The notes under the pieces were generated by a model. It saw only the letters and a list, made by a program, of their open reading frames with translations, did no database searches and had not been told where the DNA came from. A stretch of DNA of 12,809 nt, taken from contig JBHIER010000039.1 in NCBI GenBank assembly GCA_046760705.1, forward strand, positions 1-12,809, written 5' to 3'. A program made the position numbers and the translations under genes. Source of the DNA: JBHIER01 sp046760705 [NCBI: bacterium] (GTDB taxonomy: Bacteria; JBHIER01; G020348925). Shown here one piece after another: positions 7,315 through 12,809 of the stretch (within the stretch, counting starts at the first letter, position 1; each line of letters begins with the position of its first letter).

Positions 7315-8283
7315 TCATTCGACAACCCAAAACTTGAAACTATCTTCGTCATACAGCATCTCCGGTGGAAGTCCTATTCTCGACCAATACCCAGACACAC
7401 CATATGGAAAACCACAGTGGGACGGTGTGTATAACTTGTAACTGAATAGTATACTCAGCTGGCAAGGTATAATTATTTGGCCCGATGACATCTTGTCTGG
7501 CTGAATGACCTGTGTGAGAATCCAAAACTGCTTTACCCCAGCCCACCGGTTGATGGCCGTATAAGTGACTCCCACTTGTTCACCTCGCCTTGCCCATCTT
7601 TTATCAGGAGTTACATAGAGTGTGAGGTAATCATCCTGGTTAAAGTAATGGGCTCCCATGTCACTTCGTGTGCCATCAGCATCGAGAGAATCCGGATGGC
7701 CTGTGTCAATACAGGGTGATCCCCACAGGAGTCTATAGTCCAATTTGTCAGGCAAGACAAACATGGGATCAATATCTATGTTCCCCTCACCAGGCCAGCC
7801 ACCCTCAATGTCTGAGTATGTAACTACGGGATTTCCAGTGTCAATATAGATCTCATCTGGCGAATCACCCCAGAGTATGGAATTCGTGATGATTGGAGAA
7901 GAATTGGAGCGATAGATCCCGCTGCCACTGGAAATCGTTCGACCGTGCGTAATTGTAAAACCTTTCAGAACCGAGTTTGAATCTTCCCCGCTTTGAAAGA
8001 GAAATCCACGATGGGGATTCAAAAAAGTACGACAATCAATCACGCAATTCTCAGGTCCATTCTCCGACATAACAACTATAGCTTTACCAAGGAAGGTAAT
8101 GTCCCTATTCAGATCTCCTGTGTAGGTACCATCAGCCACAAGCACCGTGTCACCATCCACAGCACCGTTGATACCTGCCTGAATGGTTGCTGAATCCGTA
8201 GGGACGTGGATTGTTGTTGCCATAGCTGTTGATATACAGAACGAAAGAAAAACGACTGGAATTAAAAGACCGAGCGCACGCAT
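7315..8283 (-). CDS. Secreted beta-helix protein (short paralog)
   Basis: This is a 322-aa exported protein and a tandem paralog of the gene behind it. The signal peptide is MRALGLLIPVVFLSFCISTA, with cleavage near AMA-TTIHVP. The next ~60 residues nearly match the long paralog (DSATIQAGINGAVDGDTVLV; FLGKAI-VMSENGPE). Only about one GSGIYRSNSSPII-type coil is present, versus eight GGGI-marked coils in the long copy, then the same block (CIDTGHPDSLDADGTRSDMG) and the C-terminal domain (LTLYVTP; FWILTQ). I chose the ATG at 8283 because AAGGGGGGG lies about seven bases upstream. An ATG at 8319 would add 12 residues before the signal peptide. The coil region is either contracted here or expanded in the neighbour. 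A structural, adhesive or carbohydrate-binding role is plausible but not shown. Confidence 0.85.
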   Translation of the reverse strand: MRALGLLIPVVFLSFCISTAMATTIHVPTDSATIQAGINGAVDGDTVLVADGTYTGDLNRDITFLGKAIVVMSENGPENCVIDCRTFLNPHRGFLFQSGEDSNSVLKGFTITHGRTISSGSGIYRSNSSPIITNSILWGDSPDEIYIDTGNPVVTYSDIEGGWPGEGNIDIDPMFVLPDKLDYRLLWGSPCIDTGHPDSLDADGTRSDMGAHYFNQDDYLTLYVTPDKRWARRGEQVGVTYTAINRWAGVKQFWILTQVIQPDKMSSGQIIIPCQLSILFSYKLYTPSHCGFPYGVSGYWSRIGLPPEMLYDEDSFKFWVVE

Positions 8284-8443
8284 GACGCACCCCCCCTTAG
8301 CGAGAGCTTCAGGCAGCATTTAGATATAGATCTGACAAGAAGTCTTGTGGCCCCTGATCAATGTCAGAAGGTAAAGGTATCAGAAAGTGTAAGTTTATTG
8401 ATCGAGGCTTCTAAGCCCTTTCAACGTATTGACGTGCCTCTTC

Positions 8444-8449
8444 ATTATA
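8444..8449 (-). promoter_or_regulatory. Possible -10 element for the beta-helix pair
   Basis: A perfect TATAAT lies on the minus strand within an alternating TA run, about 160 bases before the short paralog's ATG. No good -35 is present at the right distance (TTTTCC at best), so this is a weak call. Confidence 0.25.
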
Positions 8450-8651
8450 TATATTTGACGAATAGGGAAAATCTTTCGCAAAATTTTAATTTTTTCTGTT
8501 GATACCTGGCTTCTGTGCTCTGGGAGTGTTATTAGGCTGGGGCAAGTTTTAGTGTTTGATTACTGTTCCTGAATTGTATTGTACCATACTTTGCTTAATG
8601 ATGCAAGTGATTTTCTCAGGTAAATTGTCACTATCGTAGAGAATATAAAAA
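8450..8651. other. Gene-free AT-rich region before HTH remnant A
   Basis: Nothing coding was recognised between the beta-helix start and the HTH remnant, apart from the possible promoter at 8444-8449. T-rich stretches occur near 8480-8520. Confidence 0.45.
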
Positions 8652-8870
8652 TGGACACTGTAGCAAAGAATTCGAACCCTGGCTGAAATATCATTTGTTG
8701 TTGATCTTCTCAAGACAGAGTCACCTCCTCTCTATCAGAAGATTGCCGAAAAATCACTGCAGTTGAACAGGTTAGGGCTCAGCAACGAATCGATTGCCCG
8801 GCAGCTCGGTGTCGATGGGAAGACTGTTGCGAAAGCGCCTGTGTGGATGGAAGACAACTCTCTCAGTTGA
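8652..8870 (+). pseudogene. HTH-protein remnant, copy A (in-frame stop, no start)
   Basis: A 72-codon reading frame ends at TGA (8868-8870). It encodes a DNA-binding-type helix-turn-helix segment, LGLSNESIARQLGVDGKTVA, preceded by FVVDLLKTESPPLYQKIAEK. The fourth codon is TAG (8661-8663), where copy B has TCG, and no ATG, GTG or well-placed TTG begins the frame. The segment resembles C-terminal ends of proteins in recombinase/transposase-like contexts, but I cannot name a family with certainty. The same 219 bp recurs at 11439-11657 in the same orientation and without gaps: I count 35 differences (about 84% identity), roughly two thirds at third codon positions. A perfect 7-bp-arm palindrome (8859-8874) spans the stop. 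Likely a broken fragment of a dispersed gene family. Confidence 0.6.
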
Positions 8871-9046
8871 GAGAAGGATTATTGCTGTGAGGTGGGGGAA
8901 AGAGATGGGACGAGCCGGCCCCGTTGGACATTGCCTTATTTAAAGCCTATCGTTAGTAAGGAGAGCCTGGGCTATCGCGGCGAGACTGAGCGATCACAGA
9001 GTCTCCTGAAATCACCCTTTCCGGCTCCAAAAATTCGCTGATGACA
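8871..9046. other. Gene-free spacer
   Basis: I see no reading frame of interest, no RNA gene and no repeat between HTH remnant A and the doubtful 105-aa frame. Confidence 0.4.
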
Positions 9047-9364
9047 CTAATCCAGGGTGGACGGGAGTAGGCTGGACCATCGCCAAGCTTTAAGACATGA
9101 AATGGTATTCAACTCCGCAATATAAGCGGGAAATGTCATGTCCAGCTCCCAGTTGAAATGGATAGCACGACATTCCTCAAAGTAGTTGTGCGTCCATTCT
9201 TTCTCCACCAGAGTTAGAGCATAATTTACAGCATACGTATCAATAACTGCGGAGATAGTGTCTGGCTCAAACTGACCAAGTACGCCATATACATAAAGCC
9301 AAGCAGTAGAGTAGCGCTCAAGAAAGGCGATGCTGAAGTTTACTATGCGACGATCTTGAGACAA
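9047..9364 (-). CDS. Doubtful 105-aa hypothetical protein, possibly part of a broken gene
   Basis: A 105-codon frame starts at TTG (9364) with no ribosome binding site nearby. The residues (IVNFSIAFLERYSTAWLYVY; FEPDTISAVIDTYAVNYALT) look protein-like, but I recognise no family. On the same strand an overlapping frame (9492 to 9343, 49 aa, TTG start) encodes a hydrophobic stretch LASPLAAGFFLLITQRLIV followed by a Pro/Thr-rich linker and AGLAIDL. Joined by a frame change near 9360, the two would give a membrane-anchored protein of about 145 residues. This may therefore be one decayed gene. The surroundings (HTH remnant, no other gene for 600 bp) also suggest decay. Confidence 0.3.
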   Translation of the reverse strand: MSQDRRIVNFSIAFLERYSTAWLYVYGVLGQFEPDTISAVIDTYAVNYALTLVEKEWTHNYFEECRAIHFNWELDMTFPAYIAELNTISCLKAWRWSSLLPSTLD

Positions 9365-9615
9365 GTGAGATCAATCGCCAATCCTGCGTGTATAGGGGTC
9401 GCAGTTGGCTCGGGCGTTGAATGATCCGGAGAAACTATCAATCGCTGAGTAATGAGAAGAAAGAAACCTGCGGCCAAGGGGCTAGCGAGCAATCATTTAT
9501 TGTTAACTCATGACCTTCGGCCATATCGTAGGCCTTTTCTTCGCTTGAAAGCGAGGGGTTTCAACCATCCCCAATGGGGGGACACTTAAGCCCGAACGAT
9601 GAGCGCCTGGCGGCA
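9365..9615. other. Gene-poor spacer behind the YVTN gene
   Basis: Apart from the hydrophobic 49-codon frame noted at 9343-9492, no gene is seen. A small perfect palindrome TCGCTT-ga-AAGCGA lies at 9541-9554, followed by C- and G-runs (9569-9582). Neither has a T tract in the needed direction. Confidence 0.4.
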
Positions 9616-9655
9616 GTGCTCAAGCAATTTCATTCAATTTCATTTGCTTTAGCAC
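9616..9655 (-). terminator. Long hairpin directly behind the YVTN gene
   Basis: GTGCTcAAGCAA (9616-9627) pairs with TTGCTTtAGCAC (9644-9655): 12 positions with one mismatch around a 16-base loop. The loop and one edge contain a 10-bp unit, caatttcatt, twice in tandem (9625-9634, 9635-9644). It begins 18 bases past the YVTN stop, where a 3'-end hairpin is expected, but no T run follows on the minus strand. It may act as a Rho-dependent or stabilising 3' hairpin. Confidence 0.45.
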
Positions 9656-9672
9656 CGCTACCTTTGCCCCCC

Positions 9673-10974
9673 TTACGGCTCGGTATTGCCGCGGACCTTC
9701 CAGATCACTGTGTCGCTCACACTGTCCCCGTCGCTCAGGTCGAGCGTCACGCTGAAGGTATGGATGCCGTCGCCCAGGATACTGCCGGGCAGGTTCGGAC
9801 AGCGGAACGTCTTCCCGCCGGACAGCAGCGTGCCGGGGATGACACAGCCTCTCAGTACCACCGACACATCCGCGGCATCCAGGGTGGCGGTCCCGTTGAC
9901 CAGCACGGCACCGTCAGGGGCGTCTACGAGAAGGGTGAGGTCAAAACCGGTCGTCGTCGCCAAGGCGCCGCTCGGCGGGAAAATGGTGAGCGCATTGACA
10001 AGCGGGCCTATCGCTACGCCAAAGGGGCCGGCCCCCACTGGTACGGTCGCCGTCACCGTGTTCGTTGCGACGTCAATTACGGAGACGTCATTGGTCCCCC
10101 AGTTGGCCACATAGGCGCTGGAGCCATCCGGGTGGACAGCCACGTAAACAGGGAACTCGCCCACCGGCACGGTGTCCGTCACCGTGTTCGTCGCCGTCTC
10201 CACCACCGACACTGTGCTGTCGCCATCATTAGTGACATAAGCGGTGCTGCCATCGGGGTGGACCGCGACGATCAGGGGATAAAGGCCCACTGGAATGGTT
10301 GCCACCACCAGATTGTTGCTGGCATCAATGACCGAAACCGTGTTGTCCAGGCTGTTGGCCACATACACGAAGGTGCCTGCCGGGTGGACGGCGACTCCGA
10401 TAGGGCTGTCTCCCACCGGCACGGTGTCCGTCACCGTGTTCGTTGCGGTATCAAACACCAACACGTTATCGTCAAACTCATTGGCCACATAGAAGAGGGT
10501 GCCATCGGGATGAACGGCCACGCCCCGGGCGAAATTGCCGGCCGTCACGGTGTCCGTCACGGTATTGGTGGCCGTATCAATCACGAAGACGACATCTTGA
10601 TCAGGGTCGCTCACATAGACGAACGTCCCGGCGGGGTGGACCGCCACATGGTTGGGGGCTGTCCCTGCCGGTATGGTGGCAATCACCGTGTTGGTTGCGG
10701 TCTCCACCACCGACACGGTGTTGTCAACAAAGTTTGCTACATAGACGGCCGTTCCATCCGGGAGGATTGCTACGCCAACAGGGGAAGCGCCCACTGTCAC
10801 CGTGGCCACAACGGTGTTAGTGCCGGTATCAATGACCGACATGGAGTTATCATGCTCGTTGGTCACATAGGCAAACGGATCTGCTTGGGCGGGGGTGTGG
10901 GCCGTGACACAGACCGCCGCCAGGACGAGCCCCGCCAGAAGCCCTCGGCAAATCCTGAGACTATGAGTGCGCAT
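9673..10974 (-). CDS. Secreted YVTN-family seven-bladed beta-propeller
   Basis: This 433-aa exported protein has a signal peptide (MRTHSLRICRGLLAGLVLAA..., cleavage near AQA-DPFAYV). Seven consecutive repeats of exactly 42 residues (the last ~38) span about residues 35-324. Each has the form YVAN-x5-VSVIDTATNTV-x-TVPVG-x5-VAVHPDGT. Seven YVTN repeats make one closed beta-propeller. A C-terminal beta-rich domain of about 105 residues with two Cys (RGCVIPG, FRCPNLP) follows, ending in VIWKVRGNTEP. Such proteins are extracellular or surface scaffolds; no enzymatic residues are evident. I start at the ATG at 10974 because AAAGGAGG is six bases upstream; ATGs at 10980 and an upstream start at 11070 are poorer. 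The gene is visibly more GC-rich than the beta-helix genes to its left. Its long antisense reading frame is a shadow of the 126-bp period. Confidence 0.9.
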   Translation of the reverse strand: MRTHSLRICRGLLAGLVLAAVCVTAHTPAQADPFAYVTNEHDNSMSVIDTGTNTVVATVTVGASPVGVAILPDGTAVYVANFVDNTVSVVETATNTVIATIPAGTAPNHVAVHPAGTFVYVSDPDQDVVFVIDTATNTVTDTVTAGNFARGVAVHPDGTLFYVANEFDDNVLVFDTATNTVTDTVPVGDSPIGVAVHPAGTFVYVANSLDNTVSVIDASNNLVVATIPVGLYPLIVAVHPDGSTAYVTNDGDSTVSVVETATNTVTDTVPVGEFPVYVAVHPDGSSAYVANWGTNDVSVIDVATNTVTATVPVGAGPFGVAIGPLVNALTIFPPSGALATTTGFDLTLLVDAPDGAVLVNGTATLDAADVSVVLRGCVIPGTLLSGGKTFRCPNLPGSILGDGIHTFSVTLDLSDGDSVSDTVIWKVRGNTEP

Positions 10975-11129
10975 AAACATCCTCCTTTCATGTGAGATGG
11001 AGTATATGTCTGACGTGCACCGGCGACTCGTGCTCGCACCGCTACAAACGTTATGGGGGGAGATGAACACACATGGTCGCCCGTATTACGTGTTAGGAAG
11101 CTCTAATACTCCCCTTCTCCCTGGAGGCC
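10975..11129 (-). other. Long 5' leader of the YVTN gene
   Basis: If the promoter at 11130-11159 is used, this ~150-base stretch is transcribed but untranslated. I see the ribosome binding site at its end (10981-10985 region) and no known riboswitch. Small reading frames here, on both strands, lack support. Confidence 0.4.
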
Positions 11130-11159
11130 AGTATAGCATAGAATTTGAGTTCATGTCAA
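11130..11159 (-). promoter_or_regulatory. Strong sigma70 promoter for the YVTN gene
   Basis: On the minus strand TTGACA (11159-11154, perfect) and TATACT (11135-11130, five of six) are separated by 18 bases. Transcription would start near 11123, giving an untranslated leader of about 150 bases before the ATG at 10974. Confidence 0.7.
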
Positions 11160-11432
11160 GGGAGATGACGTTGAGATTCGGGCATTATTAATCTGGTGGG
11201 TGTGGTTTAGCGTTGACCTTGGGAGCGGCCAGATCAGATTGGCGTGAGGTTCTTCGGGCCTTACCAGGACGGGGCTCACACCCGCTCGATGGAACGATCT
11301 TGCCCGGCCGCACTGACCGATTTGTGATTATAACACGTCAAAAAATATCAAAAAATCCACAAACAGGCTTAAACAGCTGAATGGCGTAACTTATTGGAAA
11401 ATATAGTAAGTACCTGCTAATGAAGTACATAA
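11160..11432. other. Gene-free region before HTH remnant B
   Basis: No gene was recognised. The part from about 11335 to 11435 is AT-rich with several A runs, ending in A7 (11431-11437) immediately before the conserved HTH block. Confidence 0.45.
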
Positions 11433-11657
11433 AAAAAGTGGACACTGTCGCAAAGAATTCGAACCCCGGCAGAAATACCTTTTGTTGTTGATCTCCTCGA
11501 GACAGAATCCCTCCCCCTATATCAGCAGATTGCCGAAAAATCACTGCAATTGAACAGGTTAGGACTCAGCAACGAATCGATTGCCCGGCATCTCGGTGTT
11601 GATGGGAAGACGGTTGCCAAGGCATTGAGGTGGATAGAGGATAATTCTTCAAGCTGA
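11433..11657 (+). pseudogene. HTH-protein remnant, copy B (open but no start codon)
   Basis: This is the same 72-codon block as at 8652-8870, here without the internal stop. From the TAA at 11430-11432 the frame reads KKWTLSQRIRTPAEIP, FVVDLLETESLPLYQQIAEK, then the HTH LGLSNESIARHLGVDGKTVA and ALRWIEDN, ending at TGA 11655-11657. No ATG or GTG opens this frame. An ATG at 11420 lies in another frame that reaches the block through A7 (11431-11437) and would need a +1 shift. It is either the truncated 3' end of a longer gene or a remnant of a dispersed element. It points toward the DUF499 gene, convergently. Confidence 0.55.
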
Positions 11658-11710
11658 GAATGGAATTAAAACACATCAATGTATGCAGCGACTCTCATTT
11701 TAATCCCTTA

Positions 11711-11745
11711 TAATAAAAAAAGCCCATAGACCATAGCCTACGGGC
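11711..11745 (-). terminator. Strong intrinsic terminator behind the DUF499-type gene
   Basis: On the minus strand GCCCGTAG (11745-11738) pairs with CTATGGGC (11729-11722) over eight positions including one G-U, around an eight-base loop, followed immediately by seven T (11721-11715) and TATTAT. It lies about 115 bases after the stop of the gene ending at 11860, in the right direction. Confidence 0.8.
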
Positions 11746-11859
11746 GCTGCAGGGATGTACCCCGCAGGATGAATTTCAATATAAATATAACGACATCTCT
11801 TAGAAAAAGCAATTGCGGGTACCAAGCAGGATAGTCTGGCCTTAAGGTGTATACTAACC
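11746..11859. other. 3' untranslated spacer
   Basis: This spacer of about 115 bases separates the DUF499-type stop codon from its terminator. I saw no gene or repeat in it. Confidence 0.45.
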
Positions 11860-12809
11860 TCAATCTTCCTCCACCTCAATCCCCAACTGCCGGAACGTCT
11901 CCTTGATCTTGTCCTCGTAGTCCTGATCGGACATCTCGCCTTCTGTGGCCTCGATTTCGATCTCAAGCGTCCCGAACTTGCTCTGGAGCATGTTCATAAC
12001 ACCCATGATGCCTGCGACCTTACCTCTGGGCACCTTGAACTTGAGATGGATCCTTTTCTTAATCCCTGGGGGTGGCGGAGGAGGCCTCACTTCCGCGCTC
12101 GGCCGGGCGCTGATCTCAGCCGACGCCTCACTTTCCCCGTATGCGTTCTCCGCCGTCACGACGAAATAGTAGGACCTCTCATTTTCAAGACCCGTGACTG
12201 AGTATGGACTCTTCACGTCGGAAACCTTTAACTCAGATTTCCTATCAACACCCGACTTCTCCGACCAGTAGAGGTTGTACGATGTCGCATCGGAAACGCC
12301 TTGCCATTCGACTGTCACCGTTTTATCTCCAGGAGTGGCAGTGATGCTGGATACAGGCGTCGGGGGAGCCTTCCGGCATAACTCCTCCGAAATCAATATC
12401 TCTTTACCGGATAGCGCTACGGACGGCTGTTCCTTGAAGTAGCGACAGACAGGCGCATCATCCTCCAGCTCCCCCAATCCGAAAAGCCCCGTCCGAACGC
12501 CTTCCGCTATCCCCTCCTCGAAGACCGATCGGTTCACAGGCCTCACCTCTCCCGGGGTCCGGAGCGAGGACTGATAGATCTGCTCGGTCGAGATGTATTC
12601 CCGCCCTGACAGGTACTTCTCCTTGAGGACCACCGGGGCGATCTTAATGAGAATCTCCCCCTTGGTGCGCAACCACTCGAAGACCTCCTTATCGATCGGC
12701 CTCTCCTCGCCATAGGTGGGAACCCCCATGGGTTCTTCCTTGAATCCCTTCTGGACAGGTATCGCCACCACCTGGTACAATTTCCGGACGGACTCCTTTA
12801 ACTCCGCTT
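11860..12809 (-). CDS. DUF499-type ATPase, C-terminal part with FN3 domain (5' end outside window)
   Basis: The frame stays open through the right edge (...ELKESVRK-LYQVVAIP), so at least ~315 C-terminal residues are seen and the ATPase core lies outside. Residues 1-138, counted from the Leu at 12780, match the pattern I know from DUF499 C-terminal regions: an ILIKIAPVVLKEKYLSG block, EYISTEQIYQSSLRTPGEVR, then FEEGIAEGVRTGLFGLGEL and a strand-rich VALSGKEILISEELC. Residues 141-228 form a fibronectin type III domain (PPTPVSSITATPGDKTVTVE; SYYFVVTAENAYGESEAS). A proline run (PPPPPP) leads to a final alpha/beta module (IHLKFKVPRGKVAGIMGVMN... to LGIEVEED), typical of the family's tail. DUF499 genes commonly neighbour DUF1156 adenine methylases in suspected defence or modification islands; such partners would lie upstream, beyond 12809. 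Family call is from memory of family patterns, moderately sure. Confidence 0.65.
   Translation of the reverse strand, partial: AELKESVRKLYQVVAIPVQKGFKEEPMGVPTYGEERPIDKEVFEWLRTKGEILIKIAPVVLKEKYLSGREYISTEQIYQSSLRTPGEVRPVNRSVFEEGIAEGVRTGLFGLGELEDDAPVCRYFKEQPSVALSGKEILISEELCRKAPPTPVSSITATPGDKTVTVEWQGVSDATSYNLYWSEKSGVDRKSELKVSDVKSPYSVTGLENERSYYFVVTAENAYGESEASAEISARPSAEVRPPPPPPGIKKRIHLKFKVPRGKVAGIMGVMNMLQSKFGTLEIEIEATEGEMSDQDYEDKIKETFRQLGIEVEED

Noticed and set aside
8664-8684. tRNA-like TTCGAA motif on the reverse strand of HTH copy A (and in copy B)
   Set aside because: The flanking bases cannot form a T-arm stem or acceptor, so it is coincidental.
9541-9585. Palindrome plus ggggtttcaacc segment resembling a CRISPR repeat
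   Set aside because: It occurs once only, with no spaced repeats anywhere in the window.
9574-10995. 473-codon plus-strand open frame antisense to the YVTN gene
   Set aside because: It mirrors the 126-bp repeat period of the real gene, is rich in His/Arg/Gly as expected from the reverse of GC-rich codons, and has no ribosome site or domain.
11338-11544. 68-codon minus-strand frame overlapping HTH copy B
   Set aside because: The copy-to-copy differences follow the plus-strand codon phase, so this frame is a shadow.

Overview
The window looks like chromosomal DNA from an uncultured bacterium. Strong Shine-Dalgarno sites, sigma70-type promoters, a five-heme cytochrome c and two secreted beta-helix proteins ending in a CIDTG...DADGTRSDMGAH block fit the FCB / Latescibacteria-Zixibacteria-Eisenbacteria type of genome. 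That placement is inference from protein style, not from a marker gene. There are seven well-supported CDSs (one cut by the right edge), one convincing unlisted small ORF, one doubtful ORF, two related HTH-gene remnants, and several good promoters and terminators.

Layout. 1-346: no clear gene, but a perfect 12-bp inverted repeat (110-121 / 281-292). 347-832 (-): LOG-like Rossmann protein of the TIGR00725 type. 1141-2787 (-): Na+/H+-coupled dicarboxylate or amino-acid symporter with an unusual ~108-residue insert, preceded by a 33-aa ORF whose stop overlaps the symporter start (TGATG). A divergent promoter region follows. 3252-5039 (+): secreted or lipoprotein five-heme cytochrome c. 5184-5471 (+): GYD-domain protein. 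5543-7249 and 7315-8283 (both -): tandem paralogous secreted beta-helix proteins of different coil number.

8284-9672 is gene-poor and decayed. It holds one copy of an HTH-encoding remnant and a doubtful 105-aa ORF. 9673-10974 (-): GC-rich secreted YVTN seven-bladed beta-propeller with its own strong promoter. A second, same-orientation copy of the HTH remnant lies at 11433-11657. 11860-12809 (-): C-terminal part of a DUF499-type ATPase carrying a fibronectin type III domain, with a strong intrinsic terminator behind it. It enters from the right edge.

How it fits together. The left half is transport and cell-envelope metabolism (acid uptake, periplasmic electron transfer). The middle is an exported-protein module. 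The right edge is probably the end of a DUF499-type island, a family commonly found beside DUF1156 adenine methylases and suspected of roles in defence. The two most unusual internal signals are a reading-frame excursion in the large beta-helix gene that hides one missing coil (6632-6658), and the HTH remnant pair, whose differences concentrate at third codon positions although neither copy has a usable start codon.
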